Shown here in pieces: positions 32,894 to 43,100 of a stretch of 64,000 nucleotides of DNA. Source of the DNA: Thiovibrio frasassiensis (GTDB lineage Bacteria; Desulfobacterota; Desulfobulbia; Desulfobulbales; Desulfurivibrionaceae); contig NZ_JAPHEH010000001.1 of the NCBI RefSeq assembly GCF_029607905.1, positions 2,447,530 to 2,511,529 of the forward strand. Direction: 5' to 3'. A program made the translations under genes and the position numbers. The notes under the pieces are model-generated. The model was given only the letters and a program-made list of their open reading frames with translations, searched no databases and had not been told where the DNA came from. Position 1 is the stretch's first letter, and the number at the start of each line of letters is the position of its first letter.

Positions 32894-33739
32894 ATGCCTC
32901 AGACCAGCATCGATATCTATCTGCCCCAACAGGCCAGGGTGGAGGAAATCATTGTCGAGAATTCCCAGATCTCCACCTTTGTCCTCTCCTTCAGCGACCG
33001 GGCTTACAACAACGGTTTCCGCCACCGGCCAGGCCAGTTCGTCCTTGTCTCCATGCCCCATTGCGGGGAGGCGCCCATTTCGATCTCCTCCCCTTCTACC
33101 CGACCCGGAACCATCCACTTGAGCGTCCGCAGGGCCGGCACACTCACCACTGCCATGCACGGGCTCAGGCTGGGCGACACCCTCGGCTTGCGCGGCCCGT
33201 ATGGACGCCCCTTTCCCATGGAGCAGCTTGCGGGCCAGGATCTGTTGTTCGTGGCCGGCGGCATCGGCCTGGCGCCGCTGCGGGGTGTGCTCAACACCTG
33301 TCTGGATCAGCGGGAGCGATACGGCGCCCTCACCGTGCTCTACGGCAGCCGCACCCCCTCGGACATCGCCTTTCAGGCTGACCTTGAACTGTGGCGGGAA
33401 AAAGGGGTGGATTGCCGCCTCACCGTGGATGCGACGGAGGCTGGCTGGAGTGGCTCGGTGGGATTGGTCACCGCCCTGCTGGACACCGTGCCCCCGGAGC
33501 TGAGCCGAAGCACCGCCTTGCTCTGCGGCCCGCCCCTGATGTTTCGGGCGGTGCTCGGCAAACTGGCCACCATGGGCTTTAGCGACGAACAGGTGCTCAC
33601 CACCATGGAGCGCCAGATGAAATGCGGAGTGGGCATCTGCCGCCACTGCCACATGGACGGCAAGCTGGCCTGCGTGGACGGACCGGTCTTCAGCCTGGCA
33701 GAGCTACGGAAGCTGAAGATCCTGGAACTGGCCGAATGA
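32894..33739 (+). CDS. HydG-like FAD/NAD(P)-binding subunit with 2Fe-2S site
   Basis: The 281-aa product belongs to the ferredoxin-NADP reductase-like family, near sulfhydrogenase gamma and PyrK. It has RPGQFVLVSMP (FAD), DLLFVAGGIGLAPLRG (NAD(P)) and a C-terminal four-cysteine cluster (MKCGVGICRHCHMDGKLACV) for 2Fe-2S. With the preceding HydB-like protein it forms a diaphorase module for FdhA, implying an NAD(P)-linked formate dehydrogenase. A reading frame reaches back into the HydB-like gene, but ATG 32894, after the intergenic gap, is the natural start. Confidence 0.87.
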   Translation: MPQTSIDIYLPQQARVEEIIVENSQISTFVLSFSDRAYNNGFRHRPGQFVLVSMPHCGEAPISISSPSTRPGTIHLSVRRAGTLTTAMHGLRLGDTLGLRGPYGRPFPMEQLAGQDLLFVAGGIGLAPLRGVLNTCLDQRERYGALTVLYGSRTPSDIAFQADLELWREKGVDCRLTVDATEAGWSGSVGLVTALLDTVPPELSRSTALLCGPPLMFRAVLGKLATMGFSDEQVLTTMERQMKCGVGICRHCHMDGKLACVDGPVFSLAELRKLKILELAE

Positions 33740-33822
33740 AAATACTTCCCCCAATAAAATCAGGTTGCTACAATAAAAAGTAAGCCAGTAAACGCGTAAC
33801 ACCATCGAACACAGAGGTCGGC

Positions 33823-34218
33823 ATGCCTGTTACTCTCAGCCACAACCCTCAGAAAAAGATCCTGTATATCACCGTGATTGGTCCTTTGTTATTCGAGGAC
33901 TTTTTTGCGGCAATGGAACAAATTAGCCACTCGGATGAGTATCCGCCTGACATCCCAACCCTGTGGGATCTACGAGAAACCGACATCCAGGGCTGGGATC
34001 AAACTTTTTTAAAAAAAATTCTCCGCACCCGCAAGGAGTATGGCGAACGAATGCATGCGAAGGTGTCTCTCATTGCCTCCAGTGATCTGGCATACGGCAT
34101 GGGCCGCATGTTTGAAGCGTTATCGCAAGACGCAGCAACTCCCCAGAAGATCATGGTGTTCAGGGACTTTGAGGAAGGGGAAAACTGGCTTCTTGCCCAT
34201 GATTCCAAGACTGAATAA
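33823..34218 (+). CDS. SpoIIAA-like (STAS-fold) protein
   Basis: A 131-aa soluble protein with the pattern of SpoIIAA-like domains: an N-terminal strand pair (KILYITVIGPLLFEDFFAAM), DIPTLWDLRETDIQG and AKVSLIASSDLAYGMGRMFE, ending in a short helix. These domains are found alone in many proteobacteria and have no firm function; lipid or protein binding is suspected. It lies between the formate dehydrogenase operon and the chemoreceptor gene, about 80 bp after the former. Confidence 0.7.
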   Translation: MPVTLSHNPQKKILYITVIGPLLFEDFFAAMEQISHSDEYPPDIPTLWDLRETDIQGWDQTFLKKILRTRKEYGERMHAKVSLIASSDLAYGMGRMFEALSQDAATPQKIMVFRDFEEGENWLLAHDSKTE

Positions 34219-34760
34219 ACCTTCCCCATCCGCTTTTGACAGTTCGTCCTTGAGAGCGCGCCTGCCCAATTCGCAAGATTCCCTTATTTTACGGCCAGGA
34301 CCTGGATGTTGCTCAAGATGCGGCGCCGTGTTCTTGCTGGATTTCATCTACTGACTCGTCCCTTCTAACGTTCCCATTCTGATCGCAACCGAGGTGTTAC
34401 CAGGTCCCGTTCCAAAAAGGGGGGGTAACGCCACGGCGCACGCGCTGGCCATCCATCTCCACCCAGGCAACGCCGCACACGCAACCGTGTCGATTCTCCA
34501 TCTCGATCGCGGAGCGTGTTTTCCCGTGCCGATAGCGGATACGGAAACCCAGCCAAAATTTAAAAATTACATTTCAGAAATCTTTTCCTTTCAAAAACCT
34601 ACATTATTGAAATATCCAAAAAGGTCACAGACCGTCAAAAATCACAAAAACAACGTGTTAGGGGTTGGCACACATTTTGTTTTTTCAGCTAACAGTTAAA
34701 TACCCTAAAACCAGCACTCCGTTTGGGGAGAGCACCATAACCCTTTCATCAGGAACCGCC
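34219..34760. other. Intergenic region before the chemoreceptor gene
   Basis: About 540 bp with no convincing gene. The first 330 bp are GC-rich and may be decayed coding sequence; ORFs here have no recognisable product or ribosome site. From about 34555 it turns AT-rich, and a sigma-54-like promoter sits near its end. Confidence 0.5.
34665..34680 (+). promoter_or_regulatory. Sigma-54-like -24/-12 promoter
   Basis: TTGGCACACATTTTGT matches the TGGCAC-N5-TTGC consensus, with GG and the downstream G twelve bases apart; the -12 element reads TTGT instead of TTGC. It lies about 80 bp upstream of the chemoreceptor start. No enhancer site was identified. Confidence 0.45.
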
Positions 34761-36188
34761 ATGACCATAACGCATAAAACCTTTACAAATTATCTCTTTT
34801 TTTTCGGGACTGTCCTGCTCATGCAAGTGATCCACTATCTGCAATTTTCTTCTATCATCGGCGCCGATATCTTTTGGCTGCCGAATGACGCCAACGCCTT
34901 GCCATCCTTGACTGCTGGCTCGCCCACCATTTCCGCAGGGCTTTTACAAATGCAATTCTCTCTCCTGCTTGGCCTCGGGATAACCCTGCTGACCGGCACA
35001 GCAGCGTTCGTGGGCATCAGGAACCCCCTGAAAAAATTTCTCCGCGAAACCTCCAGCACCTTGGACGACATTGCCGGCAAAATGGATGGCACGACCTACC
35101 ACGTCCGAACCACGAGCTATTCCCTCGCGGATGTGGTTTCTCGAAAAGCCACCGCTCTAACCCAGATGGTTTCTTCCCTTCAAGAGATCGCGGCCAAAAC
35201 CACAAGCAATGCAGGAGACGCCCAGCAGGCGGACAGCCAGATTCAGGATGTGACTTCAGAAATTGAACTTGCCCAGTCGGTCATGGGCAGATTGAGCCAA
35301 TCCATGCATGACATATCCTTGGCAAGCAGCGAAGCAAGCCTGGTGATCAGGGAGATAAATTCCATAGCCTTCAAGACCAACCTGCTTGCCCTGAATGCTG
35401 CGGTCGAGTCTGCCCGGGCCGGAGAAGCAGGGGCAGGATTTGCGGTGGTGGCGAACGAAGTGCGCAATCTGGCCTTGGAGGCGACCGAATCTTCCCGGAG
35501 AACACAGGAAATCCTGGAGACCAATGCCGTCCGGGTCAAGACAGGAGAAGAAACGGCCATTCACGTGGCGAATATCTTTGCGGAAGTGTTTACCCGGATG
35601 GCCTCGGCCAAAGGAAAGATCAGCGAAATTGCCCGAGCCTGCGAAGAACAAGCCGCCGACATAGAGCAGGTCAACCAAGCTGCCCTGGAGATGGAAAGCC
35701 TCACCGCGGAAAATGAAACAAGCGCCTCCACAACCGCCCAAGCCTCCGAGGAGATCAGCAATCAAAGCGAGGCCATGCGCCACTTCATCGGCGAACTTAT
35801 CCAGCAGGCGGAAGGAGGAGGCACCGAGGATGCAGGACAACTCTCTCTGATTCGTGGGGAGCTTGTTGCCCTAGCCAACTCCTCCGCCCTGCTCAACGCC
35901 GGGCCGCAGCACACCGCCGCACTCACCAGATTTATGGCCGGCCACGAGAGGGTCCAGGCCGTCTACAGCTGCCGCCATGACGGATCTTTCATCTTTTCCA
36001 AACCGGCAGCCGGAATCAAGGATGCGCGGGTACGGCCCTGGTGGCAAAAAGCCATGGAGGACGAGGTCTATCTCTCTCCCCTCTACATTTCCGCCATTAC
36101 GGACAAGCCGTGCCGGACCCTTTCCGCCCCCATCAAGACTGTGGCCGGGGATATTCTCGGCGTAGTGGGGATTGACTTCAGCAACTGA
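34761..36188 (+). CDS. Methyl-accepting chemotaxis protein with C-terminal Cache-like segment
   Basis: The 475-aa receptor has two N-terminal transmembrane helices (about residues 9-30 and 60-85) with only a short periplasmic loop, and no ordinary ligand domain between them. The signalling domain holds the hairpin motif [20 protein letters not shown] and the nearby [13 protein letters not shown]. After it comes a soluble C-terminal region. [37 protein letters not shown] and TLSAPI resemble half of a Cache/PDC sensor. That places the sensor in the cytoplasm. ATG 34761 is preceded by CAGGAA. Confidence 0.88.
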   Translation: MTITHKTFTNYLFFFGTVLLMQVIHYLQFSSIIGADIFWLPNDANALPSLTAGSPTISAGLLQMQFSLLLGLGITLLTGTAAFVGIRNPLKKFLRETSSTLDDIAGKMDGTTYHVRTTSYSLADVVSRKATALTQMVSSLQEIAAKTTSNAGDAQQADSQIQDVTSEIELAQSVMGRLSQSMHDISLASSEASLVIREINSIAFKTNLLALNAAVESARAGEAGAGFAVVANEVRNLALEATESSRRTQEILETNAVRVKTGEETAIHVANIFAEVFTRMASAKGKISEIARACEEQAADIEQVNQAALEMESLTAENETSASTTAQASEEISNQSEAMRHFIGELIQQAEGGGTEDAGQLSLIRGELVALANSSALLNAGPQHTAALTRFMAGHERVQAVYSCRHDGSFIFSKPAAGIKDARVRPWWQKAMEDEVYLSPLYISAITDKPCRTLSAPIKTVAGDILGVVGIDFSN

Positions 36189-36230
36189 GAGTCGTTGGCC
36201 TGCTGCGGCCGGTTTTCTCTGTGCCACGAC

Positions 36231-36270
36231 AAAAAAACGGGAGGTGCGCACTCTGCTCGCACCTCCCGTT
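36231..36270 (-). terminator. Terminator of the mvhD/Wood-Ljungdahl cluster
   Basis: AACGGGAGGTGCG (36236-36248) and CGCACCTCCCGTT (36258-36270) form a perfect 13-bp stem. On the minus strand the stem is followed by seven T (complement of 36231-36237). It closes the long minus-strand transcript and may also slow readthrough from the chemoreceptor gene. Confidence 0.93.
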
Positions 36271-36301
36271 GGCATCCCATCTTTTCTACTCATTACCGCG
36301 T

Positions 36302-36934
36302 TTACTTCTTGGCCGCAACCTCCGCCCCACCGCCTTGCAATCCGGCAGTGATGGTTTTCGCCAGCTTGTCTTCGATAACGGCGGTGATCCCCTCCTGGGT
36401 AAAAATCGCCTCCTTGCGGATGGTCTTGGTGGCGTTGCCCAGGGCAATCCGCAGCTTGCGGTCGCTCACCAGGGCAAGGGCCTTGTCGATCCGCACCTTC
36501 AACTCCTCGGGGCTCAAGCCTTCGGCCTGGCCGATCGGACCAAGCTCCTTGGTCTTCATGGTAAAATCGGTGATCAGTTTGACAAAACGCGGCGCCTCCG
36601 CCGCGGAAGCCCACTGCAGACCAAACCTGTCCGGATTGATCCCGACCTCGGCCAGAACCTTTTTCACCAATGCACTCACACCCATCGCGTCGTAATTACC
36701 AACCTGGTAATGGCATTCCCCGAGTTGTCAGCCACCGGAGAAGATGGCGTCGGCACCTTCGGCAAAGCCCCGCAGAACAAAGGCCGGATCGAGACGTCCG
36801 GTACACATCACCCGGATAGTCCGCAAATTCGGCGGATACTGGTAACGGGAAACCCCGGCACTGTCCGCTGCGGCATAGCAGCACCAGTTGCAGAGAAAAC
36901 CCAGGATCTTCGGGTTGAAATCTTTCTGACTCAT
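36302..36934 (-). CDS. mvhD: MvhD-like iron-sulfur subunit, selenocysteine-containing
   Basis: A 210-aa protein if TGA at 36728-36730 is read as selenocysteine (residue 69). Before it lie [15 protein letters not shown] and VMCTGRLDP, the 2Fe-2S region of MvhD. After it comes [14 protein letters not shown], where ordinary MvhD has the second cysteine pair (GCHPGDCHY type), so the Sec replaces a conserved cysteine. MvhD passes electrons to HdrA. The C-terminal part is a helical extension of about 110 residues. GAGGAG before ATG 36934 sets the start. hdrA lies 13 bp upstream. A SECIS-like hairpin follows the TGA. Confidence 0.9.
36695..36711 (-). promoter_or_regulatory. SECIS-like hairpin of mvhD
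   Basis: On the minus strand ATTACC and GGTAAT form a 6-bp stem around AGGTT, starting 16 nt after the TGA. Loop composition and distance fit bacterial SECIS elements. Confidence 0.72.
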
Positions 36935-36947
36935 AACCACTACTCCT

Positions 36948-39900
36948 CTATTGTGCACCAAAGGCGGTGATTTGCGCGTTTATCTGTTCATCGGTGTATC
37001 CGCCCATGGAGATGGCAAATACCGGGCAGTGCGAGGCGCAGATGCCGCAGCCCTTGCATGAGGCGGTGATGGTTTCGGCCTTGCGCTTGCCGTTTTCGTC
37101 CTTGCCGATCCGGATGGACTGATACGGGCAGAGCGACTCGCACAAGCCGCAGCCGATGCAGGCATCCTTGTCCACGCAGGAGATGGTGGGCTCCACCGAA
37201 ACAAATCCCTTGCAGAGCGGAATGGAGGCCTTGGCCGCCGCCGCCTGCGCCTGAACGATGATCTCCTCAACCGGCTTGGGCGAATGGGCCAGGCCGCAGA
37301 CATAGACCCCGCTCACCGGCAGTTCCACCGGGCGCAGCTTGACATGGGCCTCAAGGAAGAACTTGTCTTCGTTCACCGGAATCTTCAAGAGCTTGCTGAG
37401 ATCCTCGGTCCCTTCGGAAACAATACCGACACTCAAGGCCAGTACCTCGGGGGTCATGGTGACCTCGTCGCGGAGGATCGGATCCTGGAAGGTGACGCTC
37501 ATCTTCTTGCCGCTGGACTTGAATTTGGGCTTGTTGTCCATGGTGTAGGGGATGAAGACCACCCCTTTTTCCCTGGCCTCGCGGTAAGCGTCTTCGGCAA
37601 AGCCGTAGGTGCGCATATCGCGGTAGAGCACCACCACCTGGGAAGCGGGATCAAGCGCTTTGATCTTGAGGGCGTTTTTGACCGCATGGTTACAGCAGAC
37701 CTTGCTGCAATAGTTGAGATCATCACCCCGGGAACCGGCGCACTGCACCATGACCACCGATTTGGGCGCCGGATTCTTGCCCTTGCCGGAGAGCCGCTGC
37801 TCCAGCTCACGCTGGGTAACCACCGTTTCGGAATACTTCACCGGGTTACCCAGCACCACTTCCGGCCGATGTTCGCGGCCGCCGGTGGCGATGATGATCA
37901 CCCCGTGATCGATGGTGGTTTCCGTGGCTTTCTTGCCCTTGGTGGTGGTAAGCACCGAGCTGAAATTGCCGACAAAGCCGTTGACCAAGGTCATTTCCGT
38001 ACTGGTCAGCACCTCGATCAACTTGCTCTTTTTCACCTTATCGGTGAGATCGCTCAAGACCGTGGACACCGTATCGCCCTGCAAGGTGTAGGAGAGATGC
38101 TGGAGATGGCCGCCAAGCTTCTCTTCCTTTTCGATCACATAGGAATGGAACCCTTGCTCGGCGATGGTCAAAGCGGCGGTAAGTCCTGCCACCCCGCCGC
38201 CGAGAATCAGGGCCTTGTTGGTGACCGGCACGGTCTGCTCGGGGAGGGGCTGGATGTGACGGGCCTTGGCAATGCCCATCCGCACCAAATCCTTGGATTT
38301 TTGCGTCGCGGCCACGGGCTCGTTGGCATGGACCCAGGAGCAGTGGTCGCGGATATTGACCATCTCAAAAAGACAACGGTTCAGGCCAGCGTCCTTCAGG
38401 GTTTCCTGGAAGAGCGGCTCATGGGTTCTCGGGGAACAGGCGGCAATGACCACCCGGTTCAGGTTATGCTCCTTGATCTTGGCCTTAAGCACCTCCTGGG
38501 CATCCTGGGAACAGCTGTACAGGCTCTGGGCATGGTAGACCACGCCTTCCATGCCCTCGGTGTACTGCTCGACCGAGGCGACATCCACCACGCTGGAGAT
38601 GTTGATCCCGCAATGGCAGACAAAGACGCCGATCCGGACCTCTTCGTCCTTGCCGGTTTTCTGTTCCTTGGGATAGGTCTTGTGCACCAACGCCTTGCCG
38701 CGATCCTTGGCGATAAGCCCGGCGGCTAAGCCGGCGGCCGCGCTGGACTGGGTGACGCTTTCCGGAATATCCTTGGGACCCTGGAAGGCGCCGGCGACAA
38801 AAACGCCCGGCTTGGTGGTGAGCAAGGGAGCAAAGGTCTCGGTCTTGCAGAAATCGTAATGGTTCAAGGCAAAACCGGCAATCTCGCTCAGGTTTTTGGC
38901 ATCGGCCGGCGCATCGAGGCCCACGGAGAGCACGACGATATCGTAGGGCTCAAAGGAGTGGGTCCCGTCCATGGTGGAGAAGGTAAGCTTGAGATTCTTC
39001 TCCCAGGGCATGACATCCGCCACCCGGGCCCGGACAAACCTGATCCCCATGGCCTCCGCCTTCTTCTGGGCGGCATCGAACCCCTTACCCTGGGTCCGCA
39101 TATCCATGTAGTAGATGGTGATCTCCACCTCGGGGTCATGTTCCTTGGCAACCATGGCCTCCTTGATGGCATACATGCAGCACACCGAAGAGCAATAGCC
39201 GTTGTTGCAGCCGAGATCCCGGGAACCCACGCACTGGATAAAGGCGATTTTCTTGGGATGCCTGCGGTCGGAGAGGCATTTGACCTCGCCCTCGAAGGGG
39301 CCGGAGGCGCAGAGCAGCCGCTCGAACTCCAGACTGGTCATCACGTCGGGGTGCTGGCCATAACTGTACTTGGCCAGGGTTGCATCAGGGATCCGGCCAA
39401 AGCCCGGGGCCATGATCACCGCACCGATCTGCAGCTCTTTTTCCTCCGGCTTCTGGCTGAAATCAATGGCCTTGCTCTGACAGGTGCAGACGCAGATCTG
39501 GCAGGTCCCGTGCTTGAGGTACAGACACGCCTCCGGATCAATGAAATAGGTGGCGGGCACGGCCTGGGCATAGTCGATGTGGATCGGCCGCGTAACCGCT
39601 AAGCCCTCATTGTATCCATCAACCAGATGCTTGGGGCAATACTTGGTGCACAAGCCGCAGGCCGTACACTTGTCCGCATCGATATAGCGCGGACGCATCC
39701 GCAGCTTGGCGGTAAAACTGCCCGGCTTTCCGTCGAGGGAAAGGAAATCAGCGTTGCTCAGAATTTCGATATTGGGAGACCGACCGGCCTCTACCAGCTT
39801 AGGCGCGAGTATTCAAAGCGAGCAGTCATTGGTAGGAAAGGTTTTATCCAGCTGGGCCATGGCACCGCCAATGGCTGCAGACTTTTCTACCAGATAGACA

Positions 39901-40001
39901 TAGTAGCCAAGCTCGGTTAAATCAAGGGCCGCCTGGACCCCGGCAATACCGCCGCCGACGACCATGACTGTCCCTGATTTTTTATCTTTTGCTTGTCCCA
40001 T
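36948..40001 (-). CDS. hdrA: HdrA-like flavoprotein, selenocysteine-containing
   Basis: A 1017-aa HdrA when TGA 39813-39815 is read as selenocysteine (residue 63). The context [18 protein letters not shown] is the HdrA site that usually has Cys-x-x-Cys. The protein begins with an FAD motif [15 protein letters not shown], then [12 protein letters not shown] second FAD motif, [18 protein letters not shown], lies near the middle, and two C-terminal 4Fe-4S motifs follow ([13 protein letters not shown] and [13 protein letters not shown]). It looks like two HdrA units in tandem. HdrA proteins split electron pairs between high- and low-potential acceptors. No HdrB or HdrC is encoded nearby, so its partners are presumably MvhD and the adjacent formate dehydrogenase. 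Confidence 0.93.
39776..39791 (-). promoter_or_regulatory. SECIS-like hairpin of hdrA
   Basis: On the minus strand GAGGCC and GGTCTC pair (one G-U) around a GGTC loop, about 21 nt after the TGA. The GGTC loop resembles known bacterial SECIS loops, though the distance is slightly long. Confidence 0.6.
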
Positions 40002-40158
40002 CGTGTAACTCCACTCAAATTAAAAAAGTTAGGGTCCGTTACGAAAAAGCCAATACCGTGGCCATTCCCTTACGGATCCTTATGCCGATCAAGGCATTCC
40101 AATGTTACGTTTATTTTCAAATTTCAGCTTGCTTGCCGCATCGGACCGTTTTAAAAAA

Positions 40159-43100
40159 TCAGTCCGGCAACTCGTCGCCCAACACTTCAACCTTTATGGC
40201 GCACAGCTTATACTCAGGCGTTCTGGAAAGACGATCCAGAGCGTCCAGGGTCAACATATTCACCAGCGCCTGCAAATGGTTATAGGTGCTGAAGACCGTG
40301 CCCTCCTGGGTCTTGTCGGTGATGATGGCCCGCATCTGCACTGAACCGCGCCGCGAGGTGAGCCGCACCCAATTCTTCTCTTTCAGGCCCAAACGTTGGG
40401 CATCGCCAGGATGGACCTCGGCAAAGCATTCCGGGCTGATCTCGTCGATCTCCGGGGTCTTGCCGGTCATGCTGCTGAAGTTATAGCGGGCAATATCGCG
40501 GCCGGTGGTAAAGAGCAGCGGATATTCCTCATCGGGCAGCTCCACCGGGGGGATGTAATCCTCGGGGATAAAAAGCCCCTTGCCGCGGGTAAACTTCTCC
40601 GTATGCAGCACCGCGGTGCCGGGATGATGCTGGTCCGGTACCGGCCACTGCAGGCCGACCTTTTCCAAGCGCTCGTAGGACAATCCCTTGTACTGGGGCA
40701 GCAACTGGCAGATCTCGTCAAAGATCTCCGAAGCGGAATTATAATGCATGGGATAGCCCATCCGCTGGGAAAGCAGGGAGATGATCTGCCAGTCCGGCTT
40801 GGCCTCGCCCGGCGGCTCAACCGCCTTGCGAATCCGCTGGACCCTGCGCTCGGTACAGGTGAAGGTGCCGTCCTTTTCCGCATAACAGGCAGCGGGCAAA
40901 ACCACATCCGCCATCTTCGCGGTATCGGTCAGGAAGAGATCCTGAACCACCAGAAAATCAACCTTTTCCAGGGCGGACTGGACATGGGCGATATTGGCGT
41001 CGGCCACGGCCGGGTCTTCCCCGAAGATATAGAGGCCGCGGATATCGCCCTTAAAGACATTTTCCCACACCTCGGTGGCCGGTTTTCCTGGGCGCCGTGG
41101 CAGCTTGATGCCCCAATGTTTTTCATACTTGGCAAAAAGATCGTCACCCTCAAGACCGCCATAGCCCGGCAGGGTATTGAACAGGGCGCCCATGTCGCAG
41201 GCGCCTTGGACATTGTTCTGACCGCGGAGCGGATTGCAGCCCATACCTTCCTTACCGATCTTGCCGCAGAGCATGGCCAGGTTGGCAATAGATTTCACCC
41301 GGTCCGTACCGGTAACATAGTGGGTGATACCCATCCCCCAGAAAGCAGCATGCCTGCCTTCCGCCGCATACATGCGGGCAACCTGACGCAACTGGGCTTC
41401 GTTGATGCCGGTGATTTTTTCCACCACCTCAGGCGTATATTTCTTGACCAAGCGGCTGAGTTCGTCAAAATCCTCGGTCCGCTCCTCGACAAACTTCTTA
41501 TCCCAGAGCCCTTCCTCGAGAATGACCTGCATCATCCCGTTTAAAAAGGCGACGTCGGTCCCCGGCACGATTCGCAGCCAGAGATCGGCCCGCTCGGCCA
41601 ATTTGGTACGCCGGGGATCAACCACCACCAATTTAGCACCGCGGTCAACGGCCTGGTGAATCCGCAGCCCGATGGTCGGATGGCTGGTGTCCGGGTTGCT
41701 GCCGACCATGAAGAAGAGATCTGTTTTCTTTGTATCCGCAATGGAGTTGGTCATTGCGCCGCTGCCGAATGTGAGGGCCAAACTGGCCACCGTGGGAGCG
41801 TGTCAGAGTCGGGCACAGTGATCGATATTATTCGTTCCGATCGCTGTCCGCATGAATTTTTGCATCAGATAATTTTCTTCGTTACTGGCCCGGGCGCAAC
41901 TGAAACCGGAAATGGAATCCGGTCCGTACATGGCCTTGAGGTCGAAGAAACGCTTCGCCACCACATTGAGGGCATCTTCCCAGCTGGTCTCCACCAACTG
42001 GGAGCCCCGACGCACCAGGGGTTGGGTCAGACGCTCCTTGTGCTGAACAAAATTATGGCCAAATCTCCCCTTGACGCAGAGGGCGCCATAATTCGGGGCC
42101 AGATCCGGATCCGCGGTGACCTCCATCAGGGTATTGCCCTTGACCTTGAGGATGATCTGACAGCCGGCGCCGCAGTAAGGGCAGGTGGAGCGCACCTCGC
42201 GGATGGCCTCATTGACCACCGGCACCAGGACGTCTTTCTTGTTCAGCGCTCCGGTGGAACAGTTGTCCACACAGGCTCCGCAGTTGACACAGTTTTCCTT
42301 GAATTTAAAGCGCAGCCCCTTGGGACGGCCCTTGTCATCGACATCATCGGCGCTGATTTCCAGGGCATTGTATTCACAGCTGTTCTCGCAGCGCTTGCAG
42401 TAGATGCACTTGTTCAGATCCACCAGAATCATGGGATGGTTGATCTTTTCCGTATAGGTCGGCTGTGCCGCCATCCCGGTCCGGCTGGGATCGAGGCCGA
42501 AATCCATGGCCAATTGCTTCAAATCACAACGGTCAAAGGCACGACAGCCGCAGGATAGACAACGCTTGGCCTCGGTGATCGCCATCTGTTCCGAAAAGCC
42601 GAGTTTGATCTCGCTGAAATCCTGGGTCGCGATCTGGGGCGGACGGGTGGGCATCTTCTCCCGCAGCTTGATGTTGATCCCCTCGAAGTTCCGCAGATCC
42701 ACATCATCAAACCCCTTCCCCCGGCTGAAGTTGAAACGGCTCTCAGCCACGGTCTTGGTGATGGACATGACCTGGGCATGGATATTATCCGCCGCCCGCC
42801 GGGCCGCAACCACGGCCTGGATCACCGAGCGGGGACCGCTGGTCACATCCCCGGCCGCATAGATGCCGGGATGATTGGTCAACGAGGTTCGCGGGTTGGC
42901 CTTCACATTACATTTCGGGGTCAATTCCAGAGTGGCTTCGAGCTCGCCGCCCTCGAACTTCTCGCTACAAGCACTCAAGCCTTGGGCAACAATGACCGTA
43001 TCCGCCTTGATGTTCACTGTGGAGCCGGGGATCGCCTCCGGATAACGGATACCCTTTTCATCGGGCTCGCCGAGCTTCGTCCGGATCAACTGGACGCTGA

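Noticed and set aside
32276-33739. Longer ORF reading through most of the HydB-like gene into the HydG-like gene
   Set aside because: The upstream part is an out-of-frame shadow of the HydB-like gene. The real start is ATG 32894, after the intergenic gap.
34394-34699. 101-codon ORF in the gap before the chemoreceptor gene
   Set aside because: Low-complexity GC-rich translation without a known domain or ribosome site; it overlaps the sigma-54-like promoter.
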